Source: Poindextera sp965277425 (GTDB taxonomy: Bacteria > Pseudomonadota > Alphaproteobacteria > Caulobacterales > Caulobacteraceae). Taken from it: DNA of 64,000 bases. A program made the position numbers and the translations under genes. The notes beneath the pieces are model-generated. The model worked only from the letters and a program-made list of their open reading frames with translations. It searched no databases and was not told where the DNA came from. The DNA lies in the NCBI GenBank assembly GCA_965277425.1, contig CBDICR010000005.1, forward strand, positions 434,001 to 498,000, read 5' to 3'. Shown here in pieces: positions 41,818 through 51,252 of this stretch. Position 1 is the stretch's first letter. The number at the start of each line of letters is the position of its first letter.

Positions 41818-44148
41818 TTGACTGGACAGCCCGACCTCGTCCTGGCCGCGGCGATCGGCGCGCTGTGCCTGGCCTTGGCCGCCAGCCTCTGGGCCGTCTC
41901 GGTGCGCCGCCGCGCCGACCAGCGCGTGGCGGCGGCCAGCGAGCGGCTGGCTCGCCTGGAGGGCCTGGCGGACGCCACCCAGGCCTCGGCCGAGGCCTTC
42001 GACAGCGCCATGCTGACGGTGGAGGACGGCCACGCCGAACTGGCCTGGGGCGGCGACAGCCTGGCCCTGGCCGCTGGCGTGCTCGGCGTCGAAGAGACCC
42101 GCGCCGGCGCCGATCCGCAGGCCGTGATCGAGGCCCTGATGGCCGCCGACCCCGACCATCGCCGCCGGTTGCGCGCCCTGTTCGAGACCGGCCAGGCCTG
42201 CGCCTTCCAGGCGCGCGGACCGGGCGGCACGGTCGCGGTCGACGGCCGCGCCTCTGGCGCGCTGGCCTGGCTGCGACTGCAGCCGGACCTGCCCAATGAC
42301 GGCGGCCTGCCCCCGGCCACGCGGCTGGCCGCCCTGATCGACGCCCTGCCCCATCCCGCCTGGCTGGTCCAGGGCGGCGCGCTGATCTGGGCGAACCAGG
42401 CCTGGCTGACGGCGGTCGAGGCCGGTTCGATGGAAGACGCCATCGCCCGAAAGCTGGTTTTCGATCGCAGCGCCAACGCGCTGGTCGCCGAGGCCGGCCA
42501 GCTCGACGAGCGCCGCGAGGTGCAGCGCTGGACGCCGGTGAAGGGCCAGAGGCGCGCCTTCCGCCTGACCGCCCAACCACTCGACGGCGGCGATATCGGC
42601 GCCTGGGCGCTCGACGTCACCGAGACCGAGGAGACGCGCGAGGCGCTCAAGCGGCATATCGAGGCGCACGATGAGACCTTGAACCATCTGGCCGACGCCG
42701 TGGCGATCTTTGATTCGGCCAAGCACCTGGCCTTCCACAACACCGCCTTCGCCCAGCTATGGGGTCTGGAACCGGCCTGGCTGGCGGAAGCGCCCAGCCA
42801 TGCCGAGCTGCTCGATCGCCTGCGCCAGCGCCGGCGCCTGCCGGAGACGGCGGACTATGGGCGCTGGAAGAGCGACGAACTCGGCTGGTACGAGGCGCTC
42901 AGCCCCTCGCCGGACGACCTGTGGACCCTGCCGGACGGGCGCACCCTGCGCGTCGTGCGCCAGCCGCATCCGCTCGGCGGCCTTTTGCTGCTCTTCTCCG
43001 ACATGACCGGCGAGCTCAGACTGAAGGCCCAGTACAACGCGCTGATCCAGGTGCAGCAGGCCACGCTGGACAAGCTCAACGACGCCGTGGCCGTGTTCGG
43101 CTCCGACGGGCGCCTGCGTCTGTACAACGACGCCTTCGCCCGGTTCTGGAACGTCACCACCACGACGCTGGACGAAGCCTACGACTTCGACGGCGTGGTC
43201 GAGATGTGCGTGCCGCGCCTGCACGACCAGCAGTTCTGGCGCGAGCTGAAGGGCCGGGTGACCGATCCGGATCCCAGCGCGCGCATCCCGATCAGCGGCG
43301 AAACCAAGTCGTCGGACGATCGCATCATCGCCTTCCAGTCGCGGCCGCTGCCGGACGGCGCCACCCTGGTCGCCTTCGCCGACATCACCGACACCCGAAG
43401 GCTGGAGGGCGCGCTGCGCGACCGCGAGGCGACGCTGGCCGAGGTCGAGCGGCTGAAGCGCGATTTCGTCGGCAACGTATCCTATGAGCTGCGCACGCCG
43501 CTCACCACCATCATCGGCTATTCCGAACTGCTCGAGCGCAGCGGCGACGCCCTGCCCGAGCGGGCGCGCGGCCACGTCTCGGCCGTGCGCGCGGCGGCCA
43601 ACCAGCTGGCGCGGTCGATCGACGACGTGCTCGACATGGCGCAGATGGACGCTGGCGAAATGGCCCTCGACCTGGGCGACGTGCACATCAAGACCCTGCT
43701 CGACGAAGCGGCCGCGCGCTGGGCCAGGGAGGCGTCCACCGGCGAGATCAGGATCGAGGTGGCCTGCGACGGCGAAATCGGCGTCATCCGCGCCGACGCC
43801 CACCGGCTGGCGCAGAGCATCGATCACCTGGTGGAAAACGCCCTGATGCAGACCCCGGCCGGCGGCCAGGTGACCTTGAGCGCCCGGCGCGCGCCGAGCG
43901 AGGTGCAGATCCAGGTCTCCGACACCGGGCGGGGGATCGCCTTCCACGTCCAGGCGCACATCTTCGACCGCTTCGTCGGCCGCGACCGCGGCGGCCCCGG
44001 CCTGGGCCTGGCCCTGGTCAAGGCGCTGATCGAGCTGCACGGCGGCTGGGTGGCGCTGGAGAGCGAGCCAGGCCAGGGCGCGACCTTCACCTGCCACCTG
44101 CCGGAGACGGCCTATGCCGGGGCGGCGCAGGTGGAACTGGAGTTCTAA
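41818..44148 (+). CDS. divL: Cell-cycle tyrosine kinase-like regulator DivL
   Basis: 776 aa from a TTG at 41818; the N-terminus LTGQPDLVLAAAIGALCLALAASLW matches that of Caulobacter DivL, and GGGAAACG lies upstream. Membrane anchor at the N-terminus, then PAS-like regions (about 190-520), then a kinase core. The H-box reads NVSYELRTPLTTIIGY with Tyr 556 in place of His (Tyr550 in C. crescentus), the defining trait of DivL. ATPase boxes follow (ENALMQTP, DTGRGIAF, GPGLGLALVKALIE). DivL signals through CckA to control CtrA and asymmetric division. Strong evidence for Caulobacterales or close relatives. Confidence 0.95.
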   Translation: MTGQPDLVLAAAIGALCLALAASLWAVSVRRRADQRVAAASERLARLEGLADATQASAEAFDSAMLTVEDGHAELAWGGDSLALAAGVLGVEETRAGADPQAVIEALMAADPDHRRRLRALFETGQACAFQARGPGGTVAVDGRASGALAWLRLQPDLPNDGGLPPATRLAALIDALPHPAWLVQGGALIWANQAWLTAVEAGSMEDAIARKLVFDRSANALVAEAGQLDERREVQRWTPVKGQRRAFRLTAQPLDGGDIGAWALDVTETEETREALKRHIEAHDETLNHLADAVAIFDSAKHLAFHNTAFAQLWGLEPAWLAEAPSHAELLDRLRQRRRLPETADYGRWKSDELGWYEALSPSPDDLWTLPDGRTLRVVRQPHPLGGLLLLFSDMTGELRLKAQYNALIQVQQATLDKLNDAVAVFGSDGRLRLYNDAFARFWNVTTTTLDEAYDFDGVVEMCVPRLHDQQFWRELKGRVTDPDPSARIPISGETKSSDDRIIAFQSRPLPDGATLVAFADITDTRRLEGALRDREATLAEVERLKRDFVGNVSYELRTPLTTIIGYSELLERSGDALPERARGHVSAVRAAANQLARSIDDVLDMAQMDAGEMALDLGDVHIKTLLDEAAARWAREASTGEIRIEVACDGEIGVIRADAHRLAQSIDHLVENALMQTPAGGQVTLSARRAPSEVQIQVSDTGRGIAFHVQAHIFDRFVGRDRGGPGLGLALVKALIELHGGWVALESEPGQGATFTCHLPETAYAGAAQVELEF

Positions 44149-44198
44149 AGGCGGCTTTCGTCGCTCCCGCCTGGCGCGGGCGATCGCCGTCCTGAAGC

Positions 44199-44519
44199 TC
44201 AGTGCTGGCTTTCGGGCATCCGCACGACCAGGCCGTCAAGGGCGTCGGTGACCTTGATCTGGCAGGACAGGCGCGAATTGGGTTCGACCTGTTCGGCGAA
44301 GTCGAGCATGGACTCTTCCATGGCCGACATCGAGCCGGTCTTGTCGCGCCAGGCCTCGTCGACATAGACATGGCAGGTCGCGCAGGCGCAGGCGCCGCCG
44401 CAATCGGCATCGATGCCGGGAATATTGTTTTTGACCGCGCCTTCCATGACGGACAGCCCCGGCTTCACGTCGATGACGTGCTCGGTCCCGTCATGTTCGA
44501 TATAGGTGATCTTCGTCAT
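44199..44519 (-). CDS. [2Fe-2S] ferredoxin, adrenodoxin/putidaredoxin type
   Basis: 106 aa. Cluster ligands Cys 40, Cys 46, Cys 49 and Cys 86 (ADCGGACACATCHVY and LSCQIKV), the C-x5-C-x2-C spacing of vertebrate-type ferredoxins that serve cytochrome P450s and oxygenases. Seventeen bases downstream of a ferredoxin reductase gene, so the two form an electron-transfer pair. The oxygenase partner is not adjacent. Confidence 0.92.
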   Translation of the reverse strand: MTKITYIEHDGTEHVIDVKPGLSVMEGAVKNNIPGIDADCGGACACATCHVYVDEAWRDKTGSMSAMEESMLDFAEQVEPNSRLSCQIKVTDALDGLVVRMPESQH

Positions 44520-44536
44520 CTACGCCTCGCACACCC

Positions 44537-45766
44537 CTAGGCGGCGACCTCTTTCATGGAAATGGATGGATCGGCAAGCCTCTCGCGCGCGATGACGCGA
44601 CGTGAACCGATCAATTGACGGCCGCCCATGAATTCCGCCGGGGCGTTCACCGCCTCGACGGCCTGCACCCTGCCCTGGTTCAGATGGAAGACCGCGAAGT
44701 GGGCGTTGGCCGGATCGCCGCGCACCAGGACCTCGTCGACATCGAAGGGCAGGCCGGCGAGCTGCATCTTCAGATCGTACTGATCCGACCAGTTCCACGG
44801 CACCTCGTGCGGCGGCGGCGGCCGGCCGGCGATGGCGCAGGCCGCCTGCTTGGCCTGCTCCAGCGCGCTGGGCACGCTCTCGGGGCGGAACTGGCGGCCA
44901 TAGAGCGGCATGGGCCGCAGCGTCACGTCGCCGATGGCGAAAACCGATGCATCCGAGGTGCGGGCCGCCTCGTCGACGATGACGCCGACTGCGCAGTTCA
45001 GGCCGGCCTCGCGCGCCAGTTCGTCGTTGGGGATCGCCCCCACCCCGACCAGGACGACGTCGCAGGCGATCAATCGGCCATCGCCCAGGCGCACGCCGGC
45101 GACGCGGCCGTTCACGCCCTCGAAACCGGTGATCTCGGCCCCGAGTTCGAAAACCACGCCCCGCGCCTCATGGTAGGATTTGAAGAAGCCGGAGAGGGTC
45201 GCGTTCGCCACCCTGGCCAGGACGCGAGGCTCGCGCTCGATGACCACGGCTTCGGCGCCCAAGGCGCGGGCGGAGGCCGCCACCTCCAGCCCGATATAGC
45301 CGCCGCCGATCACCGCCAGCCGCCGGCCGGGGCCAAGCTCGGCCTTCAGCGCCTCGGCGTCGGCGGCGCTGCGCAGCACGCGCACGCCATCGAGATTTGC
45401 GCCGTCGATATCCAGCCGCCGCGGCCGCGCCCCGGTGGCGAGGATGAGGATGTCGTAGGCGAGGTCTTCGCCCCGGCTCAGTCGCAGCCGGCCGGCGCCG
45501 CGATCGATCGCTTCGGCGCGCACGCCCAGGCGAAGGTCGATGCCGTGCTCGGCATAAAAGCTCTCCGGCTTCAGGGTCAGGGCGTCCTCGTCCGCCTCGC
45601 CCTTGAGCCAGGCCTTGGACAGCGGCGGCCGCTGATAGGGCGGGATCGGCTCCTCGCCGATCAGGGTGATCGGTCCGGCGAAGCCGTACTGGCGCAGATT
45701 GGCCGCGGCCATGCCCGCGCCGTGGCCCGCGCCGATCATGACGACCTTGGACGTTTCCTCACCCAT
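44537..45766 (-). CDS. FAD-dependent ferredoxin reductase
   Basis: 409 aa from the ATG at 45766. FAD site VVMIGAGHGAGMAAANLRQYG, YQRPPLSKAWLKG, ATGARPRRL, NAD site AVIGGGYIGLEVAASARALG, second FAD motif TSDASVFAIGDVT, and a reductase C-terminal domain (WSDQYDLKMQLAGLP). This is the putidaredoxin/rhodocoxin reductase branch: NADH to FAD to [2Fe-2S] ferredoxin. Confidence 0.92.
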   Translation of the reverse strand: MGEETSKVVMIGAGHGAGMAAANLRQYGFAGPITLIGEEPIPPYQRPPLSKAWLKGEADEDALTLKPESFYAEHGIDLRLGVRAEAIDRGAGRLRLSRGEDLAYDILILATGARPRRLDIDGANLDGVRVLRSAADAEALKAELGPGRRLAVIGGGYIGLEVAASARALGAEAVVIEREPRVLARVANATLSGFFKSYHEARGVVFELGAEITGFEGVNGRVAGVRLGDGRLIACDVVLVGVGAIPNDELAREAGLNCAVGVIVDEAARTSDASVFAIGDVTLRPMPLYGRQFRPESVPSALEQAKQAACAIAGRPPPPHEVPWNWSDQYDLKMQLAGLPFDVDEVLVRGDPANAHFAVFHLNQGRVQAVEAVNAPAEFMGGRQLIGSRRVIARERLADPSISMKEVAA

Positions 45767-45823
45767 TATCGACCCGATGCAGAATAATGACGGCGGCGTC
45801 AACTTACCGTCTCTTCACTTGGC

Positions 45824-45866
45824 GCCATACAGGACGTATGGCATATTGAGCCGTATGAATGATACG
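45824..45866 (+). promoter_or_regulatory. Two palindromic operator-like sites of the VapBC pair
   Basis: GCCATAC-N5-GTATGGC (45824-45842) is a perfect inverted repeat. CGTAT-N5-ATACG (45852-45866) is a second, opposite-phase repeat spanning the vapB ATG. Centres are 26 bases apart, close to two and a half helical turns. Both use the GTAT/ATAC half-site, as expected for cooperative binding of VapBC complexes. Confidence 0.55.
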
Positions 45867-46088
45867 CGGAAAATTACGGCGATCCTTCCACGGCAACTGC
45901 TTGCAACCGCTCAGGAATACACCGGCGCGGGCGTCGCCGAGACCTTGAAGATCGCCTTGGAAAGGTTGGCGCGCGAGCAGTTTTATGGCCGCATGCGCGA
46001 GCTTCGTGGCAAGGTGAAGCCAGATATTGATCTCAACGAACTCCGCGAAGATCGCGAGTTCGACGAGCACGGCAACGTCATCAATTGA
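45855..46088 (+). CDS. vapB: VapB-like antitoxin
   Basis: 77 aa. N-terminal DNA-binding segment (MNDTRKITAILPRQLLATAQEYTGAGVAETLKIALERLA) resembling a ribbon-helix-helix, with an acidic C-terminal tail (DLNELREDREFDEHGNVIN) for toxin neutralisation. Start at 45855 chosen because it lies within the operator pattern and fits family length. Overlaps the toxin start (TTGA). Confidence 0.82.
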   Translation: MNDTRKITAILPRQLLATAQEYTGAGVAETLKIALERLAREQFYGRMRELRGKVKPDIDLNELREDREFDEHGNVIN

Positions 46089-46456
46089 TCGGGGCCGACA
46101 CCTCAAGCCTCATCGCCTATCTCGCCGGAGAGCAGGGCGCGGACGTCGATCAGATCGGCGAGGCGATGGCGGCGGACGAATTGCGGCTACCGCCGCCGAC
46201 GGTCACGGAACTGCTGTCCAAGCCATCGGCGCAACTGGAGTACCTCTTGCACAGCGTGCCGTTACTCGCTTTGACGCCCGGCTTTTGGGTTCGCGCAGGC
46301 AAGGCCCGCGGGCTCCTGCAGTCGAAAGGCCTGAAGGCGAAGCTGGCGGACAGCCTGATCGCCCAGTGCTGCATCGACGCCGACGTCGCCCTGATCGCGC
46401 GTGACGTCGACTATCGGCATTTCGCGAAATGGTGCGGGCTGAGGCTGGCCGAATAG
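46085..46456 (+). CDS. vapC: VapC-like PIN-domain ribonuclease toxin
   Basis: 123 aa from a TTG at 46085. PIN acidic residues Asp 5 (GADTSSLIAYL), Glu 42 (TVTELLS), Asp 89 (LADSLIAQ) and Asp 107 (ARDVDY) are all present, so the RNase should be active. Coupled to vapB by a 4-base overlap. Confidence 0.87.
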   Translation: MIGADTSSLIAYLAGEQGADVDQIGEAMAADELRLPPPTVTELLSKPSAQLEYLLHSVPLLALTPGFWVRAGKARGLLQSKGLKAKLADSLIAQCCIDADVALIARDVDYRHFAKWCGLRLAE

Positions 46457-46462
46457 CCGGCC

Positions 46463-47245
46463 TTAAACCACCCGTTCGACCATCATATGCTTGATCTCGG
46501 CGATCGCCTTGGCGGGGTTCAGCCCCTTGGGGCAGACCTGGGCGCAATTCATGATGGTGTGGCAGCGGTAGAGCTTGAACGGGTCTTCCAGATCGTCGAG
46601 CCGCGCGCCGGTCGCCTCGTCGCGGCTGTCGGCCAGCCAGCGGTAGGACTGCAAAAGCGCGGCCGGGCCAAGGTATTTCTCGCCGTTCCACCAATAGCTC
46701 GGGCAGGAGGTCGAGCAGCAGGCGCAGAGGATGCATTCGTAGAGCCCGTCGAGCTTTTCGCGATCCTCGGGCGACTGGCGCCATTCCTTTTGCGGCTCCG
46801 GCGTGGTGGTCTGCAGCCAGGGCTGGATCGAGGCGTACTGGGCGAAGAAGATCGAGAGGTCGGGGATCAGGTCCTTGATCACCGCTTGGTGCGGCAGGGG
46901 AGAGATCTGGATCTCCTTGCCGGGAACCTCTTCCCAGCCGTGGGTGCAGGCCAGCGTATTGCGGCCGCCGATGTTCATGGCGCAGGAGCCGCACACGCCC
47001 TCGCGGCAGGAGCGCCGGAAGGCCAGGGTCGGGTCCATGGTGTTCTTGATGTGGATCAGCACGTCCAGCAGCATGGGCCCGCACTGATCGACGGCCACGT
47101 CATAGACGTCCCAGCGCGGGTTACCGTCGGCTTCCGGATCCCAGCGATAGACGCGAAAAGCCTTGACGGTCTTGGCGTCGGCCGGCGCCGGCCAATGCCT
47201 GCCCGTCTTGACCTTGGAGTTCTGCGGCAGCGTCAGCGCGACCAT
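46463..47245 (-). CDS. sdhB: Succinate dehydrogenase iron-sulfur subunit
   Basis: 260 aa from the ATG at 47245 (MVALTLPQNSKVK); an ATG four codons earlier sits too near the AAGGG. 2Fe-2S motif CREGVCGSC...C, 4Fe-4S CILCACC..SCPSYWW, 3Fe-4S CHTIMNCAQVCPKGLNP. Complex II subunit passing electrons from SdhA flavin to ubiquinone. Separated from sdhA by the SPFH gene. Confidence 0.96.
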   Translation of the reverse strand: MVALTLPQNSKVKTGRHWPAPADAKTVKAFRVYRWDPEADGNPRWDVYDVAVDQCGPMLLDVLIHIKNTMDPTLAFRRSCREGVCGSCAMNIGGRNTLACTHGWEEVPGKEIQISPLPHQAVIKDLIPDLSIFFAQYASIQPWLQTTTPEPQKEWRQSPEDREKLDGLYECILCACCSTSCPSYWWNGEKYLGPAALLQSYRWLADSRDEATGARLDDLEDPFKLYRCHTIMNCAQVCPKGLNPAKAIAEIKHMMVERVV

Positions 47246-47313
47246 GCGGGCGACCATCCCTTGTCTGAACCGACCTAGTCCCTAGACCGGCGCACGGCGC
47301 CTGTCCACGCTGC

Positions 47314-49365
47314 TCAGGACCCTTGCGGCGGCGCGGCGCCATTGGTGCGCGGCGCCGGCGGGCGCGAACGCGGAGTCGCGGCCGTTGGCGCGCCCGAACC
47401 GTCCGAAAGCCTTTGCATGGCAAGGGGAACGAGCGCGTTCAAGCTGGCCCCCAGACCGCCCTCGCCAAGGTTGAGCGCCAGATTCTCCGGCATGAAACGC
47501 TGGGCGCCGGCGGCCAGTTCGCGCACGGCGTTGATCATCGCGGTCTGGTTCTTCCCCACCGCCAGCTGCTGGGCCTCTAGGCCCTTGGCGATGGCCAGCC
47601 CCTCGGCTTCGGTCTTCACCGCGCTGGCCCGGCCGACCTTCTCGAGGCGGTAGGATTCACCGTCGGCCTCGGCCTGGACGCCCGAGGCCTTGTTGCGGGC
47701 GATGTCGACCCCGACGGACGAGCGCGCCAGATCGGTCTGCATGTCGGCGCGGCCCTTTGCGGCCTCCATGTCCAGCCGCTTCTCCTGGGCGGACTTTTCA
47801 GCCTGGAAGGTCTGCTGCTGCTGGTTGGCGATCTCGCGCGCGGTCAGCACCTCGACCAGCTGCGGCGGGAAGACAACGTCCTGGATATAGACCCCGCGCG
47901 TCTCGACCCGGTACTCCTTCAGCTTTTCGGTGATGTGGGCCTGCGCCTCGGCCTGGATGTCCTGGCGCTTTTCGATGAAGTCGATGGCCGGCATCGACTG
48001 CAGCTTGTCGCGGAAATGGTTGCCGACGGCCGCCTGCAGAATCTCGTTCACCAGGTTGGTCATGGTGCCGACGGTGGAGATCACCTTGGGCGCCTCGGTA
48101 TCGGGAACGTGGATCTGCACCTGCAGATCGAGCGCGAAGACAAAGCCTTCACGGGACTTGGCGACGATCTGGTGCAAATCCTTGTCGAAATTGTGCGCCG
48201 TCGAGCTCGCATCGGCCCAGTTCAGCGTGAGGATGAAGGTGGGCACGATCTCCGCCGAATAGCAGCGCGGATTGATGGCGTATTTGCCGGTACGCAAGGG
48301 CTCCTGCCAGATGCCACGGTGGCCAGGGCGAACCAGATGGCCGAACTTGAAGTCGACGCCGGACGTATCCTCCGTGGCGAGGCCGACATAGGCCTTGATC
48401 ACCGCGACCTGGCCTTGCTGCACCACCAGCATCGGGGTCATCTCCACCGCGACCAGGAAGGGGTTGAGGGTGTAGGCGCCGTAGAGCAGCGGGTCGTGTT
48501 GCAGGCCGATGCGCCCGCCGTTGTCCAGAAAGGCCTGGAAGTCCTGATAGTTGTTATGGATGTCATTCTTGACCGACAGCAGCGCCTCGACGAGGTCCTC
48601 GTCCTTGACCTGCGGATCGACCTCGAGCGCGGTGATGTCGTCGAAGTCGCCGATCCGGTTGGCGATGGCGCCCTTGGGCAGGGGCTGGCCTTCCAGGGTG
48701 GTGACGATCCCGATGGTATCGATGATACGCCCGTCCGCCTGCTCGGTCGGCTCGATACGCGTGACGTTCAGTTGAGACGGCTTCAATCCGAACGTGGCGC
48801 AGCTTAGGCCCCCTTTGGCGCCGAGCTTGGCGTAGGTCTCGTCGACCGGCACGCCGAACACGCGCTCGCGCCCGATGACCATGAACCCGATCGGGTGGAT
48901 CGGCGCCACGGTGCCCGGCGGCAAGACGGCTCTTTGCACCCCCTTCTGGCCGCCGCCTTCCATGAAGACGGCCAGGTCGTCAAAGTTGCCGAACGCCGTC
49001 TTGTAGATCGCCGACTTGGCGCCGATCGGCAGGTTCGATCCCACCTGGGCGATGACGACGCCGATCTGGCCGGCCGGTATCTGCACCATGGGATGGCGCG
49101 TCACGGTGTACAGGGGCCACAGCTTGAAGCGCAGGCCCGGCGTCAAAAGCCTCGCCTGATAGCCGGCCTCGCCCTTGAAGGCGATCGGGCCGTCCCGGTT
49201 CTGGCTGGAGCCGAAGCGTTTGCGCACCAGCCCGACCTCCGTCGGGCCGATGGTCCAGGACGAGCGCATAAGGACAACAAGCGTGGCCAGGCCCAAGACA
49301 AGGCAAAGCCCATCCACAAGCCCGTTCCGGGCAAGGGTGTGAAGAAGATCGGACACTGAGGTCAC
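47314..49365 (-). CDS. SPFH/Band 7 domain protein (flotillin-like)
   Basis: 683 aa from a GTG at 49365. One N-terminal membrane span (about 16-36). A long extracytoplasmic or membrane-bound SPFH region follows, including AVFMEGGGQKGVQRAVLPPGT and KAINPRC-like YAINPRCYSAEIVPTFIL. Then comes a coiled-coil region (about 520-620, QQQQTFQAEKSAQEKRLDMEAAKGRADMQ) and a Pro/Ala tail. SPFH proteins form ring scaffolds on membranes and organise complexes. It is transcribed with the sdh genes and lies between sdhA and sdhB. Confidence 0.85.
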   Translation of the reverse strand: MTSVSDLLHTLARNGLVDGLCLVLGLATLVVLMRSSWTIGPTEVGLVRKRFGSSQNRDGPIAFKGEAGYQARLLTPGLRFKLWPLYTVTRHPMVQIPAGQIGVVIAQVGSNLPIGAKSAIYKTAFGNFDDLAVFMEGGGQKGVQRAVLPPGTVAPIHPIGFMVIGRERVFGVPVDETYAKLGAKGGLSCATFGLKPSQLNVTRIEPTEQADGRIIDTIGIVTTLEGQPLPKGAIANRIGDFDDITALEVDPQVKDEDLVEALLSVKNDIHNNYQDFQAFLDNGGRIGLQHDPLLYGAYTLNPFLVAVEMTPMLVVQQGQVAVIKAYVGLATEDTSGVDFKFGHLVRPGHRGIWQEPLRTGKYAINPRCYSAEIVPTFILTLNWADASSTAHNFDKDLHQIVAKSREGFVFALDLQVQIHVPDTEAPKVISTVGTMTNLVNEILQAAVGNHFRDKLQSMPAIDFIEKRQDIQAEAQAHITEKLKEYRVETRGVYIQDVVFPPQLVEVLTAREIANQQQQTFQAEKSAQEKRLDMEAAKGRADMQTDLARSSVGVDIARNKASGVQAEADGESYRLEKVGRASAVKTEAEGLAIAKGLEAQQLAVGKNQTAMINAVRELAAGAQRFMPENLALNLGEGGLGASLNALVPLAMQRLSDGSGAPTAATPRSRPPAPRTNGAAPPQGS

Positions 49366-49464
49366 CCCGAAAATGCGGCCAAATCGGCGCGCACGCTAAA
49401 GGTAAACCCTCCCACGCTTAAGCTAAGAGTTGATCGCGCGGATGTGATCGAAAAGCGACGCCGC

Positions 49465-51252
49465 TCAATAGACCCGCGGCTTGGGCGGGATGGAGGCGAT
49501 GTCGTTGCTCATCGGCTGGGCGTGGACCGGGCGGTACTCGATCCTGACCTTGCCGGTGGCGGGATCGAGCCAGGCCAGGGTGTGCTTCATCCAATCGACG
49601 TCGTCGCGGTCGGCAAAGTCCTCGCGCGCGTGGGCGCCGCGGCTCTCTTCCCGGTTCAGCGCGCCGGTCACCGTCACGGCCGCCTGCACGATCAGATTGT
49701 CCAGCTCCAGCGTCTCGATCAGGTCGGTGTTCCACACCAGGCCACGATCGAAGGTCTTGATGTCGGCCATGTCGGCCAGGACCTTGTCGATCCGCTGGAC
49801 ACCGCTCTTCAGCGTCTCGCCCGTGCGGAAGACCGCCGCGTCCTCGGTCATGGCCAGCTGCATCCGGTCGCGCAGCACCGCGGTCGGCGTGCCGCCATTG
49901 GCGTTGCGGAAGTGGTCGAAACGATCGAGCACCGCCTCGGTGTGCTGCGGTTTCAGCTCCACCATGCGATCGCCGGGTTTCAAAAGGTCGGCGCAGCGCA
50001 GGCCGGCGGCGCGGCCGAACACCACCAGGTCGACCAGGCTGTTGGAGCCGAGCCGGTTGGAGCCGTGAACGGAGACGCAGGCCGCCTCGCCGACCGCCAT
50101 CAGGCCCGGCACGACGTGGTCGGGATCGCCGCCCGCCTGGGTCACGACCTGGGCGTGATAGTTGGTCTGGATGCCGCCCATATTGTAGTGGACCGTCGGT
50201 AGGACCGGGATCGGCGCCTTGGTCACGTCGACATTGGCGAAGACCTTCGCCGTCTCGGAAATGCCGGGCAGGCGCTCGTGCAGCACCTTGGGATCCAGAT
50301 GGTCCAGGTGCAGGAAGATGTGGTCCTTCTTCGGGCCGACGCCGCGGCCGGCGCGGATTTCCATGGTCATGGCGCGCGAGACCATGTCGCGGGGCGCCAG
50401 GTCCTTCACGCTGGGCGCATAGCGCTCCATGAAGCGCTCGCCCTCGGAATTGGTCAGATAGCCGCCCTCGCCGCGGGCGCCCTCGGTGATCAGGCAGCCG
50501 GCGCCATAGATGCCGGTCGGGTGGAACTGGACGAACTCCATGTCCTGCAGGGGCAGTCCGGCGCGCAGCACCATGCCGCCGCCGTCGCCGGTGCAGGTAT
50601 GGGCCGAGGTGCAGGAGGCGTAGGCGCGGCCATAGCCGCCGGTGGCCAATATGGTGGTCTGGGCCTGGAACCGGTGCAGCGTGCCGTCGTCCAGCTTCCA
50701 GGCGACAAGGCCCAGGCAGGCCTCGCCCTCCATGATCAGGTCGATGGCGAAATACTCGATGAAGAACTCGACATCGTGCTTCAGGGCCTGGCCATACATG
50801 GTGTGCAGCATGGCGTGGCCGGTGCGGTCGGCCGCCGCGCAGGTGCGCTGGATCGGTCCCTCGCCGTAGTTCTTGGTCATGCCGCCGAAGGCGCGCTGAT
50901 AGATCTTGCCCTCCTCGGTGCGCGAGAAGGGCACGCCCCAGTGCTCGAGCTCGTAGACGGCGGTCGGGGCGTTGCGCACCAGGTATTCGATGGCGTCCTG
51001 GTCGCCCAGCCAGTCGGCGCCCTTGACGGTGTCGTACATGTGCCAGCGCCAGTCGTCCGGGCTCATATTGCCCAGGCTGGCGGCGATGCCGCCCTGGGCG
51101 GCGACGGTGTGCGAGCGCGTCGGGAAGACCTTGGTGATGCAGGCGGTCTTCAGGCCGGCCTCGGCGCAGCCCAGCGCGGCGCGCAGGCCCGAGCCGCCGG
51201 CCCCGACCACCAGCACGTCGAACCTGTGGTCGATGAGTTCGTAAGCCGCCAT
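49465..51252 (-). CDS. sdhA: Succinate dehydrogenase flavoprotein subunit
   Basis: 595 aa from the ATG at 51252, which overlaps the sdhD stop. FAD site VLVVGAGGSGLRAALGCAEAG, the His for covalent FAD in TRSHTVAAQGGIAASLGN, substrate residues in HPTGIYGAGCLITEGARGEGG, HYNMGGIQTN and a late HGSNRLGSNSLVDLVVFG. Oxidises succinate to fumarate. Confidence 0.97.
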   Translation of the reverse strand: MAAYELIDHRFDVLVVGAGGSGLRAALGCAEAGLKTACITKVFPTRSHTVAAQGGIAASLGNMSPDDWRWHMYDTVKGADWLGDQDAIEYLVRNAPTAVYELEHWGVPFSRTEEGKIYQRAFGGMTKNYGEGPIQRTCAAADRTGHAMLHTMYGQALKHDVEFFIEYFAIDLIMEGEACLGLVAWKLDDGTLHRFQAQTTILATGGYGRAYASCTSAHTCTGDGGGMVLRAGLPLQDMEFVQFHPTGIYGAGCLITEGARGEGGYLTNSEGERFMERYAPSVKDLAPRDMVSRAMTMEIRAGRGVGPKKDHIFLHLDHLDPKVLHERLPGISETAKVFANVDVTKAPIPVLPTVHYNMGGIQTNYHAQVVTQAGGDPDHVVPGLMAVGEAACVSVHGSNRLGSNSLVDLVVFGRAAGLRCADLLKPGDRMVELKPQHTEAVLDRFDHFRNANGGTPTAVLRDRMQLAMTEDAAVFRTGETLKSGVQRIDKVLADMADIKTFDRGLVWNTDLIETLELDNLIVQAAVTVTGALNREESRGAHAREDFADRDDVDWMKHTLAWLDPATGKVRIEYRPVHAQPMSNDIASIPPKPRVY

